Assembly: GCA_950097015.1 (NCBI GenBank)
Contig: CATNEN010000038.1
Coordinates: 14,006,001-14,070,000, forward strand
Direction of reading: 5' to 3'
Length of the DNA stretch: 64,000 bases
From: Macrostomum hystrix
Taxonomy: Eukaryota; Platyhelminthes; Macrostomidae
Made by a program: the position numbers and the translations under genes. The notes beneath the pieces were generated by a model that was given only the letters and a program-made list of their open reading frames with translations, did no database searches and was not told the DNA's origin. Positions 1-11,941 of the stretch are shown here, in pieces; positions within the stretch are counted from its first letter, which is position 1, and each line of letters begins with the position of its first letter.

Positions 1-1
1 C

Positions 2-139
2 GCTCGTCAGGCCCCAGCGCCCAGGCTGGACGGCGAGGCGGTCGGGGCTGGCGAGGGCGAGCGGCCAAAGCGGCTGCAGCGCTACAGGATGGACGTTCTG
101 GACCGCAACGGGGTGCCGGTGCGCCAGATTGCGCTGTGA
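2..139 (+). CDS. C-terminal end of an unrecognised protein (gene enters from the left)
   Basis: The second forward frame is open from the window edge to a TGA at 137-139 and gives 45 residues. They are rich in Ala, Gly, Pro and Arg and end in RYRMDVLDRNGVPVRQIAL. The third-position G/C bias and the charged ending look like real coding sequence rather than a chance ORF, and the DNA turns AT-rich right after the stop, as a 3' UTR would. No domain is recognisable in so short a piece. The start and upstream exons lie outside the window. Confidence 0.55.
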   Translation, partial: ARQAPAPRLDGEAVGAGEGERPKRLQRYRMDVLDRNGVPVRQIAL

Positions 140-300
140 TCGGATCTGACACCGCTTCCTTACAGACTCCGTTCCGGTTTCTGTATTCCTTTTAAGTTTC
201 AAATTTTTACTTTTTTACTATTTTGTAACTGCAAGAATAATTTCATCTGACAATTTATGAGCTAAACACACTTTCTCACTTACCTGCTGTACACAATCTC
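140..300. other. Presumed 3' UTR / spacer
   Basis: AT-rich, T-run-containing sequence after the stop codon of the left-edge gene. I see no canonical AATAAA here, only AATAA-like stretches, and no second gene. Confidence 0.3.
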
Positions 301-1048
301 TGTCATTCCCTCTTATTCACTCCCGTTCACTCCCTTTCACTCCCATTCACTCCCATTCACTCTCATTCACTCCCAATTACTCTCATTCACTCCCATTCAC
401 TCTCATTCACTCTCATTCACTCCCATTCACTCTCATTCACTCTCATTCAGTCCCATTCACTCTCATTCACTCCCATTCACTCTCATTCACTCTCATTCAC
501 TCCCATTCAGTCCCATTCACTCTCAATCCCTCTCATTCACTCCCATTCACTCTCATTCACTCCCATTCACTCTCATTCACTCCCATTCACTCTCATTCAC
601 TCTCATTCAGTCCCATTCACTCTCATTCACTCCCATTCACTCTCATTCACTCTCATTCACTCCCATTCAGTCCCATTCACTCTCAATCCCTCTCATTCAC
701 TCCCATTCACTCTCATTCACTCCCATTCACTCTCATTCACTCCCAATTACTCTCATTCACTCTCATTCACTCCCATTCACTCTCATTCACTCTCATTCAC
801 TCCCATTCACTCTCATTCACTCTCATTCAGTCCCATTCACTCTCATTCACTCCCATTCACTCTCATTCACTCTCATTCACTCCCATTCAGTCCCATTCAC
901 TCTCAATCCCTCTCATTCACTCCCATTCACTCTCATTCACTCCCATTCACTCTCATTCACTCCCATTCACTCTCATTCACTCTCATTCACTCCCATTCAC
1001 TCTCATTCAGTCCCATTCACTCTCATTTACTCTCATTCATTTTCACTG
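301..1048. repeat. 10-bp minisatellite (TCTCATTCAC / TCCCATTCAC)
   Basis: About 75 tandem copies of a 10-bp unit alternate between TCTCATTCAC and TCCCATTCAC, with rarer CAG, CAATTAC and CAATCCC variants. The rare TCTCAATCCC variant recurs with the same neighbours near 522, 682 and 902, so blocks longer than the unit were copied together. One strand is strongly pyrimidine-rich. Confidence 0.97.
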
Positions 1049-1545
1049 TTATTTACCACCCGTATTACTGTTTTCCTGGCTCTCAATATCTGCCTTCTGA
1101 CACTCGTTTTTCTCCTTTCTGTTTTTTAATTCAACGTAGTTCGCATCGGTAATTATCGATCGATTGATTTTAGTTCAACAGACTAATAGGGAACGCGATG
1201 CCTTCTGAAATTGCTTTTGTGCCTAGTCTAGTCAGTCTATCATAGTATGGTTTAATGGTGTTATTCAGTTAATTGTGCACTTTTTGTATCTCCAATGTAC
1301 TTGTTTCTTCCCCACTGACTGGTACCCCAGTATTCGATTAAAAAGTTTATTTTTCGCTTTAAAGACTACTATTTTCTGAAAAGAAGCAGATTTTTAGTCA
1401 CAGTTTAATCACAATTTTGTCTTCCATTTTCAGGACAGGTCTTCCTAATTGTAAAGTACAGTTGTGTAAGACAATTTTGCTATTTTTACAGTGCCTCAAA
1501 TGCTGTTTTTAATTGTTCTTATAAGCTTTTTCCTATGTGGATGTT
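1049..1545. other. AT-rich spacer
   Basis: No supported exon, RNA gene or repeat family recognised. Confidence 0.3.
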
Positions 1546-1752
1546 TCTAAAAATAGCAACATAATAACGAACGGGGTTGCACTGAAATTTGATTCTAAAA
1601 ATAGCAACATAATAACGAACGGGGTTGCACTGAAATTTGATTCTAAAAATAGCAACATAATAACGAACGGGGTTGCACTGAAATTTGATTCTAAAAATAG
1701 CAACATAATAACGAACGGGGTTGCACTGAAATTTGATTCTAAAAATAGCAAC
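1546..1752. repeat. 48-bp tandem repeat, 4.3 copies
   Basis: Four nearly perfect copies of a 48-bp unit starting TCTAAAAATAGCAACATAAT, plus a partial fifth. Because 48 is a multiple of three, both strands read open through the array in one frame, which explains the short ORFs there. Nothing else suggests coding. Confidence 0.95.
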
Positions 1753-2662
1753 TTCATAGGGATTTTCCTTAAGATTTATAAGAAAGAAATAGCTAAAAAT
1801 TTGTGTTATTAGAATGTTTTCTATTTTCCTGGCTCTTTAATGGTACATTTTTGCTTCCTATTTACATTTTTATTGTGAAACTTCTTTTTTTAAACTGCTA
1901 TTGATGGAATAAGCTTAGCCTATGAAAATTGTTTTTGTGTTTTTATCATTTTTGTCAGAAACTAGGCTGTGCCTTTAATATATTAAATATAATTTGAAAT
2001 CATGTACTTCATTGATAAAAGTGTTTTTTAGTTTTTTGTGACAGTATGCTTATGGGAACACGGCGATATGCAAATGCAATTTATTTTGAAGCATGACGGG
2101 TTGATAAAACAAGGTTCTAAAACATTTTTGTTGTTGAAAAGGACCGACTAAAATAATCACTTATATACAACATCATAACAAGAAAATTTCTAAACAGAGT
2201 TGTTTAAAGCATCTCGATATTATACCTACAGTAGTAAGTATCGAATTCTCTCACTGAAAACATTTGCAAACGCGGAAATGTTATTAAAAATGTAATTTAC
2301 GAGTATTTACATGTTTTTACAAGAACATACGAGATCCTCCTTAATACAATAATTTATCAATGTACATTGCAGAGCTGATAACAGGATAAATGGGCAAATC
2401 GCTGACTGTAATAGGAAATAATTGTAGATAGATTTTGTTCTCACGTGATCAATATAACATTGTCGATGTCCAAAACAAACAAAAAATGCTAACATTAAAG
2501 TTAAAACAGTGAGCTGAAAAAAGTTTAATTGCACACGCCAACACCGACCATCCAAAAATTTTTATCCTCGACCAATCACAACCCAACAACCCCGCCATCC
2601 CATTTTCTAACCCTATCTATCTAAGGCTATCTAAGTCTCAAGCCAGCAGCACTACACACAAT
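1753..2662. other. AT-rich spacer before the CCAAT-box array
   Basis: Mostly AT-rich with long T runs. An isolated ACCAATCACAACCC at about 2571 resembles the CCAAT core of the following array and may be its ancestral copy. No gene recognised. Confidence 0.3.
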
Positions 2663-3418
2663 TTTATGCCATCCAACTCGTCCAATCACAAGCCTAGAGC
2701 ACCCGCAACTTTCCAAAATCAAGCTCGTCCAATCACAAGCCTAGAGCACCCGCAACTTTCCAAAATCAAGCTCGTCCAATCACAAGCCTACAGCACCCCC
2801 ATTTTTCAAATCCAAGCTAGTCCAATCACAAGCCTACAGCACCCGCAACTTTCCAAAATCAAGCTCGTCCAATCACAAGCCTAGAGCACCCGCAACTTTC
2901 CAAAATCAAGCTCGTCCAATCACAAGCCTACAGCACCCCCAACTTTCCAAAATCAAGCTCGTCCAATCACAAGCCTAGAGCACCCCAACTTTCCAAAATC
3001 AAGCTCGTCCAATCACAAGCCTAGAGCATCCGCAACTTTCCAAAATCAAGCTCGTCCAATCACAAGCCTAGAGCACCCGCAACTTTCCAAAATCAAGCTC
3101 GTCCAATCACAAGCCTAGAGCACCCGCAGCTTTCCAAAATCAAGCTCGTCCAATCACAAGCCTTGAGCACCCGCAACTTTCCAAAATCAAGCTCGTCCAA
3201 TCACAAGCCTAGAGCATCCGCAACTTTCCAAAATCAAGCTCGTCCAATCACAAGCCTAGAGCATCCGCAACTTTCCAAAATCAAGCTCGTCCAATCACAA
3301 GCCTAGAGCACCCGCAACTTTCCAAAATCAAGCTCGTCCAATCACAAGCCTAGAGCACCCCAACTTTCCAAAATCAAGCTCGTCCAATCACAAGCCTACA
3401 GCACCCCCATTTTTCCTA
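2663..3418. repeat. 47-bp minisatellite with a CCAAT box in every unit
   Basis: About 16 tandem copies of a 47-bp unit (AGAGCACCCGCAACTTTCC, then AAAATCAAGCTCG, then TCCAATCACAAGCCT). The period was measured between successive AGCCTAGAGC motifs at 2691 and 2738. Variation is mostly CTAGAGC versus CTACAGC and CCCGC versus CATCCGC. Each unit carries CCAATCA, the core plus favourable flank of an NF-Y/CCAAT-box site. It lies beyond the 3' end of the membrane-protein gene. Confidence 0.96.
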
Positions 3419-3640
3419 AATCAAACTTGTCGAACCCAAGCCTATACAACACCGCACATATTTTACACCTGTATTTTAGCACAGGTGTTCACTGCACCCA
3501 CCCCTGCCTGCAATATCGTACGAGTACTACACAGCACAGCGCTAAACCTTGCATGATGCCTCACTTCAACCACAAGAAGAGCTTACTTTTAGGTGGAAGT
3601 TCCATTTCAGGGGTAGCAGAAAAGCCATTTAAAATCTCGA

Positions 3641-4633
3641 TTAGATCGCACCTCCCACTCTTGTGGTTGCTGTAGTTACTATTGTTGCATTCCGTCGTTC
3701 CGAATCAGACGGGATGTGCGGCTGTGACAGCCGCTGCTGCTGCTGCTGCGAATTGAGTTGCTGATTTGGCATTCCAGATTGGTAATAGGACCGACGGACT
3801 GCGGTGATAGGTGGGAGAACTTCATGTTGAAATGAAGACTCACAGATTACAGTTGGTTCATCCCACTTTTTTCCGTTCGAAACAAACCACACTCCCTTCC
3901 CACTCTACCCGCTCTCCCTTGCTACTCTACCCGCTCTCCCTTGCCACTCTACCCGCTCTCCCTTGCTACTCTACCCGCTCTCCCTTGCTACTCTACCCGC
4001 TCTCCCTTGCCACTCTACCCGCTCTCCCTTGGTACTCTACCCGCTCTCCCTTGCTACTCTACCCGCTCTCCCTTGCCACTCTACCCGCTCTCCCGTGCCA
4101 CTCTACCCGCTCTCCCATGCCACTCTACCCGCTCTCCCTTGCCACTCACCCAAGTCGTCGATGTGGTCGGACATGGACAGCGTGACGCCGACCAGGATGA
4201 CGCAGATGGCTAGCAGGACGAAGGCGACGCCCATCACCACGCGGGCGATTCGCTTCTGCTTCTCGGTTGGCGGACTGGCTTCCGAGTTGATGACCACGGT
4301 TGGGGGATCCGGTGGCAGTAGATCGTCAGCATCGCCCGAGTAGCTGTTCAGCAGTTCCAGCGGAGAGATCGGTGCCAGCTCCACACCCAAGGCTAGGCTG
4401 ACGGCACCGCCACCGCCACCGTCGTCTCTGCCGCCCAGGGCCGACGAAGCCGCGCCGCACCATCTGTCGGTTCTCGCGTCATCGTCTTCGATATAAACTG
4501 GATGATGCTGGTGCTGGTGGTGATGCTGGTGCTGGTGCTGATGCTGGTTCTGGTGCCTCTGCGGAAGCTGCTGGTGCTGGTGGTAATGGTGCTGCTTGCA
4601 GCGGTAACAGAATACACTACCAGGTTGCAGCAT
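3641..4633 (-). CDS. Unrecognised single-pass membrane protein with His/Gln-rich N-terminus (2 exons)
   Basis: Exon 1 runs 4633-4150 and ends at a good donor (G|GTGAGT). Exon 2 runs 3798-3641 after the acceptor CACCTATCACCGCAG. The phase-1 junction keeps frame, giving about 213 residues. Residues 11-45 are a His/Gln tract. An acidic/Gly-rich stretch and a Pro-rich stretch follow. A basic KQKR motif comes just before a single hydrophobic helix at about 131-154 (VVMGVAFVLLAICVILVGVT). The short tail holds a poly-Gln run. The basic residues before the helix favour a cytosolic N-terminus. An in-frame stop lies upstream of the chosen ATG; an AG at TTCCTAACCAG upstream could be a cis- or trans-splice acceptor in the 5' UTR. 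I do not recognise the family. The sole intron is mostly a 22-bp array. Confidence 0.65.
3889..4149. repeat. 22-bp minisatellite filling the membrane-protein intron
   Basis: About 11 copies of a 22-bp unit (ACTCTACCCGCTCTCCCTTG plus CC/CT). It abuts the splice donor and leaves about 90 bp before the acceptor, so almost the whole intron is this array. Confidence 0.95.
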
Positions 4634-4949
4634 CGTGTTTGGACAGATGCGAGCAGTTTTTCTTCAATTTTTTTCTGCGCCTGGCTTGACTGGGACGAAA
4701 CCTGGTTAGGAAATTTAACGAATTGGCATTCTGGGAGTGACTGACCGGCTGACAAATCGAACTGTATCGGAGACAATAATCAATATGTGGACATGAGAAG
4801 GTGAGAACAAGGGAAGGGGACAAGAGAGGTAGTAGAGAAGAGGGGTCGGGAAGAAGAGTGGTAGGAAAAAAGAGAAGGAGAGAAGAGGGAAGGAAGCAGA
4901 AAGCAAGGGGAGAAGAGAAGTAGGAGGGAAGAGAGAAAGGGGAGAAGAG

Positions 4950-5785
4950 AGGATGCGGAGAAGAGAGAAAGGGGAGAAGAGAGAAAGGGGAGAAGAGAGA
5001 AAGGGGAGAAGAGAGAAAGGGGAGAAGAGAGAAAGGGGAGAAGAGAGAAAGGGGAGAAGAGAGAAAGGGGAAAAGAGAGAAAGGGGAAAAGAGAGAAAAG
5101 GGGAAAAGAGAGAAAGGGGAGAAGAAAGGATGCGGAGAAGAGAGAAAGGGGAGAAGAGAGGATGCGGAGAAGAGAGAAAGGGGAGAAGAGAGGATGCGGA
5201 GAAGAGAGAAAGGGGAGAAGAGAGGATGCGGAGAAGAGAGAAAGGGGAGAAGAGAGAAAGGGGAGAAGAGAGAAAGGGGAGAAGAGAGAAAGGGGAAAAG
5301 AGAGAAAAGGGGAAAAGAGAGAAAGGGGAGAAGAAAGGATGCGGAGAAGAGAGAAAGGGGAGAAGAAAGGATGCGGAGAAGAGAGAAAGGGGAGAAAAAA
5401 GGATGCGGAGAAGAGAGAAAGGGGAGAAGAGAGGATGCGGAGAAGAGAGAAAGGGGAGAAGAGAGGATGCGGAGAAGAGAGAAAGGGGAGAAGAGAGAAA
5501 GGGGAAAAGAGAGAAAAGGGGAAAAGAGAGAAAGGGGAGAAGAAAGGATGCGGAAAAGAGAGAAAGGGGAGAAGAAAGGATGCGGAGAAGAGAGAAAGGG
5601 GAGAAGAAAGGATGCGGAGAAGAGAGAAAGGGGAGAAGAGAGGATGCGGAGAAGAGAGAAAGGGGAGAAGAGAGAAAGGGGAAAAGAGAGAAAAGGGGAA
5701 AAGAGAGAAAGGGGAGAAGAAAGGATGCGGAAAAGAGAGAAAGGGGAGAAGAAAGGATGCGGAGAAGAGAGAAAGGGGAGAAGAT
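4950..5785. repeat. 16-bp purine-only minisatellite
   Basis: Tandem 16-bp units of the type GAGAAGAGAGAAAGGG, with an AGGATGCG variant at intervals that makes 32-bp composite units. The + strand is almost purely A/G over 800 bp. Longer blocks containing GGGAAAAGAGAGAAAAGGGG recur near 5085, 5295, 5510 and 5690, indicating higher-order copying. It reads open in several frames on both strands, but these ORFs are low-complexity shadows. Confidence 0.96.
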
Positions 5786-8700
5786 TACGAGCTATAATCA
5801 AAGTGTTGGCGTACCAAATCGATCCACTGAAACGAAGTGCCTGCAGTTAATGCTGAGGTATTTCTGCCTATTTTCTCGCAAAAATCATCCACAGAAAATA
5901 TCAGCGCGTTAAAAATATAACAATCCTAAACAGAAGAAGAATTACGCATTAGCGCAGAGACTGCATCCAATAATAGACTCAAACAGGTGAGTAGCTGCTG
6001 GAGCAGTTGCAGTAGATGCCAACGTTGAACAATCAGCCCGTCAGTTGGGCTCGACATCGGTTCGGCTAGATACAATCATTCGGAAGGCTGTCCTATGCGG
6101 GATGCGCTACGGAGCATTGTTGAGAACCGGCAATAGTCTGAGCCAAATATAGCTAAAACAGGGAGCGAGGGGTTGACAATGTTGCTACGGACCTAGCTTT
6201 TGTCTTCTCTGAGTCGGGCAGATTTTCTACTCTATCTTTCTTACCTTCTATAAAAAAATTGTCGTTCAAGTACTGTCGACTGAGTGCCCGCTGTCTGTAT
6301 GGAGGCCCGCCTGGCGCAAATGTGAAGCGAAGTCACGTCCTACATTTACATGTCTAGCGGACCAATAGCGGCACGCTAGTCTCTTCCCTTCGGCCTCGGC
6401 TCCCGTGGGTTGATAATAGAAAATAATAATACGATTGGCAGCTTGGCGCAATATTTTCTGGACTTTTTTCTCAGGATCTTAGGCGGGATGACGGAAGCGG
6501 GGGCTTTTGTGTGTCGCAGGGAGAGGCGGGTCGTTGGGATTTCAAGGATTTGTGAGATTATGCGCGCTTGAGCAGCCGGCCTGAGGCAGAGCGGGGCTGT
6601 TGGGGGGCTGGGGGTTAGACAGGCCGAATACTCTTGTGGATTTGGGGATCTGAGGAAGGAGGGAAGGAGGGGGAGAAGGCTAGATTCACAATTCTGTCTC
6701 TCCGGATCCCGCTTCACCGTACTCAAGGAGGGGAAGAGCGGGTGCCGGGTAAGCGCTGTGAAGGGAGAGCAAAACCAGATATGACCAAATCGGGTCTCCT
6801 GACTCTCCGCGTCATTCTCAGCTGCAACAGTAGCAGCTGCTGCTGCAGCGGCAGCTCAAGGATGCGGGCCCCGAGGAGGCTGTGCTTCCCTGCCGCCCCT
6901 CCTCCCTCCCCTCATACTGCAATGCTTGACGATTGAGTGAAGGTGAAGGAGGCGGTGGTTGATCTCGCGTTAACTATCGTTATTGCTATCCTTCATATAT
7001 TATAATGCCTTATGCTGTATATTCAGGTCTATACCTATATAGTAAGATTTTTAATTACAGGAGCAGCAGAGCAGCTCGCGATAATTGGATTGTGATTTAT
7101 TTTCTCTTCAGAAGAGAGTCACTCGTTCGCCGTAACCCTCATGAGATGTCTTTCGACTGCCTCCGTTCAGTTAACAGCCTCTTTTTTACGTTACTTCCGT
7201 TACCTTTGCTGTCTCGAATAAATCCGTTACTTTTGCTGTCTCTATTATTTACGTTACTTGTACTCGATTCGCTACTTTTGTACTAATGCTGTCTATGCTA
7301 CTTGAAAATGGTGCACTCGCACTGTTATGACCATGCTTCCGTTACGTTAACTGCATCGAATACTTTCGCTAATCTCATTCCGCTTATTCGTTACTTTTAA
7401 TATTTTCGATAATTCGTTACTTTTGCTATCTCTGCTACTAATGCTATTTTTAGTGTATTCCCGCTGTCAAGACTATATCTAAGTTAATTTTGCCGTGTGC
7501 CAGGACTACAGGACGAATACTTCGGTCACTTTGGGGACTTATCTACTTACGTTACGCTAGCAGTCTCCGCTGATTCGTTTAATTCAGCAATATTTTGCTT
7601 TCTTGCCATTTCATGCGCAACTTTTGCTCCGTTAATTTTTGTTCTAAAAATAGTCCTAAGAATGTGTTATGCTATGGTTTACAGTTTCTTATAACAATGC
7701 ACTTCGCCAAAAAACCAATACTAAAAATATTTAGGAGTATTACTTTCCCTTAATCATAGACCTAGGGCATAATTCACTTTTTATTATCATAAAGTATCCG
7801 CTCTTATTATGATTTTCTATCGAATCCATTCTGGCGCTAATTCAAAATATAAAATTCAAACAAATTTAGTGCGCTCAGAAAATGAAATTATAGCTGAAAG
7901 CAAAGGCCGGTAATGTATTAGATGCAGAGCCGAAATGGAAGCTATGAAAATTCGAACTGAAAGCTTTGTCCTTCGGGGTTTGGTATAATTGAATTTGTTC
8001 ACTCAGCCTTCAAGCAGTTTCTGGACGGAAACATAGGAATTACGGAACTGGCTGCGATAATGAATGAAACGCACCCAGCAATTTGTTAAACCAACAAAAA
8101 TGATTTCAACAAATAAGCTTAATGAAAACAAACAAACACAATGTAAGAAAAACAATAAAACCGCGAGGACCAAGACTAGAAATGCGAAGATGCGGCAATT
8201 TTTACGGTATAGCGTAAGTGGAAAAATAACAGGGCAATTATTTAAAGTAACATCTTGAAATAGAGAGTAGACAAAAAATAGGTAAGTTAGTAATAATAAT
8301 AGCTAGTAGGGACACTTATAGACAGATTAAGGAGAATTACAGGTAATTTATATGAACCGTACAAAATAAAGTTAATAAGCAGTATAGAGCCAATGAGACT
8401 ACGAACACAAATGGGCCGAGTCTAAGAATATTATTTGTCTGGCGAGACTTGGACGCGACAGACAAGTTGAAACATTAGCTGAGGCTCGCATTGCTTTACG
8501 GTGTTTACTTATTAAAAGTGCATCTGTTCAGACAGTACAGATTAGGAAATGAAACATTTACATTGAGCCATTCGACAGAGCCTGGCGGATATATCACTTG
8601 TGACAGGCGTTACGCCAGTTTATCGTACAAAAGTCAATAAAAATCGTATCTCTTTATTTTTGTTTTTTTTCTGCACAAAATTTTTTGCCTCCCTGTTGAT

Positions 8701-8994
8701 TCCCTCGCTTCAATGCATAAATTTAAATTCGCGCCAAACTATTAAGATGTTATTCATGGTCTGTATTTAAAATGCAAGTCTCCGTAGTCTGCGTGAATTT
8801 TAACCCCTTTTGGCTAAAAGCTAAAACTAAAAGCGAAAATTTAGAATCTTGTATCGCATGGATACTAGAGTTTTCCGGTGTTCAGTTTGTGCTTAATTTG
8901 TTGGCTCATATTCGACATTAAAAAGTCGGCTCTTTAGGATAAAGATTTTAAAAGCGCGCATTTTACATAGAACCGCTCACTGTACAAGGTAGGG
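5786..8994. other. Intergenic spacer, with a GC-rich patch at 6440-6950 and a degenerate repeat at 7150-7460
   Basis: No exon could be supported on either strand. 6440-6950 is GC- and CpG-richer than its surroundings and could be a promoter or 5' exon for the minus-strand membrane-protein gene, but nothing proves this. 7150-7460 holds degenerate copies of CGTTACTTTTGCTGTCTC. A TTTATT at about 8653 reads AATAAA on the minus strand, 340 bp past the FAM78 stop, and may be its poly(A) signal. Confidence 0.35.
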
Positions 8995-11941
8995 CTACCA
9001 GCGAATTTCTGCCGTCTCTGCCGGCTTCCTTCGACGCGACTTGCTGCCGAGCATCTCGCGAACCCACTGGCTCCAGGGCACAATGATCTGCTTTGGTGGT
9101 ACCAGAATTCTCTGATAGCGATCCGGGTCCCGCGGGTACCAGATCAGAGACTGCGCTGCGTTGCAATGCGGTGCCTTGGTGGACTCCTCAGGAAGATGGG
9201 CTTCGTCAGGCTCTGACACCTGCATGGGCGATTAACAGGCTTATCAACTGGGAATCTAGAAGTGGGATCTTGGTTCTTGGAAGTGGGATCTTTGTTTACA
9301 GATTAGGGATATTAGTAATTAGAAGTGGAATCATGAGCTGCAGAAGTTGCGTCTTTGTTTGTAGATGTTAGATCTTTGTCTGTTGAGGGGGATATTTATT
9401 TGTAGATTTGGGGTATTTGGTATATAGAGGTGGGATATCTGCCTGTAGAAGTGGGATCTTCGTCGGTAGAAATTCAATCTTTGTTGGATCATGTGGGATC
9501 ATGTTCTGCTGAAGTAGACGTGGGATCTTGGTACTTAGATGTGGGATATTGGTTTGTAGATGTGGGATATTGGTTTGTAGATGTGGGATATTGGTTTGTA
9601 GATGTGGGATATTGGTTTGTAGATGTGGGATATTGGTTTGTAGATGTGGGATATTGGTTTGTAGATGTGGGATATTAGTTTGTAGATGTGGGATCTTGGT
9701 TTGTAGATGTGGGATATTGGTTCGTAGATATGGGATCTTGGTTTTTAGATGTGGGATATTGGTTTGTAGATGTGGGATATTGGTTTGTAGATGTGGGATC
9801 TTGGTTTGTAGATGTGGGATATTGGTACTTAGATGTGGGATCTTGGTTCTTAGATGTGGGATATTGGTTTGTAGATGTGGGATATTGGTTTGTAGATGTG
9901 GGATATTGGTTTGTAGATGTGGGATCTTGGTTCTTAGATGTGGGATATTGGTACTTAGATGTGGGATCTTGGTTCTTAGATTTGGGATATTGGTTTGTAG
10001 ATGTGGGATATTGGTTTGTAGATGTGGGATCTTGGTTCTTAGATGTGGGATATTGGTACTTAGATGTGGGATCTTGGTTCTTAGATTTGGGATATTGGTT
10101 TGCAGATGTGGGATCTTAGTACTTAGAGGTGGGATATTGGTTTGTAGATGTGGGATATCGGTTCGTAGATGTGGGATCTTGGTACTTACGAGTAAATTTG
10201 GGATATTGGTTTGTAGATGTGGGATATTGGTTCGTAGACATGGGATCTTGGTTCTTAGATGTGGGATATTGGTTTGTAGATGTGGGATCTTGGTTTGTAG
10301 ATGTGGGATATTGGTACTTAGATGTGGGATCTTGGTTCTTAGATTTGGGATATTGGTTTGTAGATGTGGGATCTTGGTTTGTAGATGTGGGATATTGGTT
10401 TGTAGATTTGGGATCTTGGTTTGTAGATGTGGGATATTGGTACTTAGATGTGGGATCTTGGTTCTTAGATTTGGGATATTGGTTTGTAGATGTGGGATCT
10501 TGGTTTGCAGATGTGGGATCTTAGTACTTAGAGGTGGGATATTGGTTTGTAGATGTGGGATCTTGGTTCGTAGATGTGGGATCTTGGTACTTACGAGTAG
10601 ATTTGGGATATTGGTTTGTAGATGTGGGATATTGGTTCGTAGACATGGGATCTTGGTTCTTAGATGTGGGATATTGGTTTGTAGATTTGGGATCTTGGTT
10701 TGTAGATGTGGGATATTGGTACTTAGATGTGGGATCTTGGTTCTTAGATTTGGGATATTGGTTTGTAGATGTAGGATCTTGGTTTGTAGATGTGGGATAT
10801 TGGTTTGTAGATTTGGGATCTTGGTTTGTAGATGTGGGATATTGGTACTTAGATGTGGGATCTTGGTTCTTAGATTTGGGATATTGGTTTGTAGATGTGG
10901 GATCTTGGTTTGCAGATGTGGGATCTTAGTACTTAGAGGTGGGATATTGGTTTGTAGATGTGGGATCTTGGTTCGTAGATGTAGGATCTTGGTACTTAGA
11001 TTTGGGATCTTGGTTTGTAGATGTGGGATCTTGATCTTGCCGGCCTGTAGAAGCGAGACCTTTGTCTCAAGTTTAGGAATACGATTGACTGTGGGATATC
11101 AGAAAGGGGACTGTAGGATAAAAGGACTAAGAATGGGTGAAGAGAATCATCTTTTTATGACATTTACTACTGTAGGGAGGCATTAAAATCATAGAGCTCA
11201 TTAGTATTTAAGCACTGCTCCTGTTGATACTCCTGTTGAGTATTTCTAAGAAGCAGCCAGTTCAGGCGAACCCACCTGTGGAGGCTCAGACTGGTACTCG
11301 GTGAACCAGCGCACTCTCTCGCCAACAGGCAGGTGTGAGTCAATCTTCATGCGCAGATTGTAATCCCAGCGAATTTTTTTCAGCACGTGGACGTCGTCGG
11401 CTGGTGACTGGGCCTCTGTAAGTACGCCTCGACGTCTGTGCCGCACGGCCACCAGCCAGATGAGGAACTGCTGCTGCCTGTGGATGTCAGTCAGTCGGAC
11501 CCGGCCCGAGTAAGGCAGCTCCCAGACCACGCTCGGATGAAAATAATCCTTGATCTGCAACTCCTTGTTGGTCTTCCAGTGGTGCCCCGCGCGGAATGTG
11601 TGCACGCTCTGTGTCACGGAGTAGAACGGGTACATCCGTCCGTCCGAGTCGTTCATGAGCTGCCGCCGGCCGCTCTTCAGCGGATGAAACTCCCAGTAGG
11701 AGCTGCCCCGCTGCTCATAGTCATTCTCCAGGTACATGTAGTTGCAGGCCTGAACCAGGCCGATGCTCCAGTCGCGGTCCGCCACGCAGGTCGGAATCTC
11801 GATGCTGACCTTGCAGTAGAATGTCTGCGTTCGATAGTACAGCATGTTCTCCGTCTCCTCTATCAGGGTCTTGGAGTTTTTGTCGTAATAGGCGCGCACG
11901 CATTTCACGTTGATGTTGTCTACTGTGAGTTTGCCTGTCAT
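8995..11941 (-). CDS. FAM78: FAM78 family protein (2 exons)
   Basis: Exon 1 is 11941-11276, ending CCACAG|GTGGGT. Exon 2 is 9219-8995, starting after CGCCCATGCAG. The junction is phase 0 and the protein is 296 residues, close to the roughly 280 of vertebrate FAM78A/B. Similarity to remembered FAM78 runs the full length: the early YYRTQTFYCKVSIEIP segment, the QACNYMYLENDY motif, the SSYWEFHPL and FLIWLVAV segments, and a C-terminal block AQSLIWYPRDPDRYQRILVP matching the family's closing region. FAM78 proteins are conserved across animals but have no established biochemical role. No signal peptide or membrane helix is visible. The single intron is about 2.06 kb and almost wholly a 21-bp minisatellite. 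ATG 11941 matches the family start region. Confidence 0.85.
9520..11032. repeat. 21-bp minisatellite filling the FAM78 intron, with a 405-bp higher-order repeat
   Basis: About 70 copies of a 21-bp unit (GATGTGGGATATTGGTTTGT plus A; GGATC/GGATA and TTTGTA/TACTTA variants). The marker GGATCTTAGTACTTAGAGGT recurs at exactly 10111, 10516 and 10921, a 405-bp higher-order period. As 21 is a multiple of three, a 552-codon ORF runs through it; it is repeat translation and lies inside an intron of the opposite strand. Confidence 0.97.

Noticed and set aside
301-1048. Telomere-type repeat
   Set aside because: The 10-bp unit does not resemble TTAGGG or other known telomeric units and lies internally.
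6266-6936. Short ORFs on both strands in the GC-rich patch
   Set aside because: No domain, no splice context and conflicting frames; noted only as a possible promoter region.
9528-11186. 552-codon + ORF with CGILV repeats
   Set aside because: It is the 21-bp array inside the FAM78 intron on the other strand, with a TTG start.
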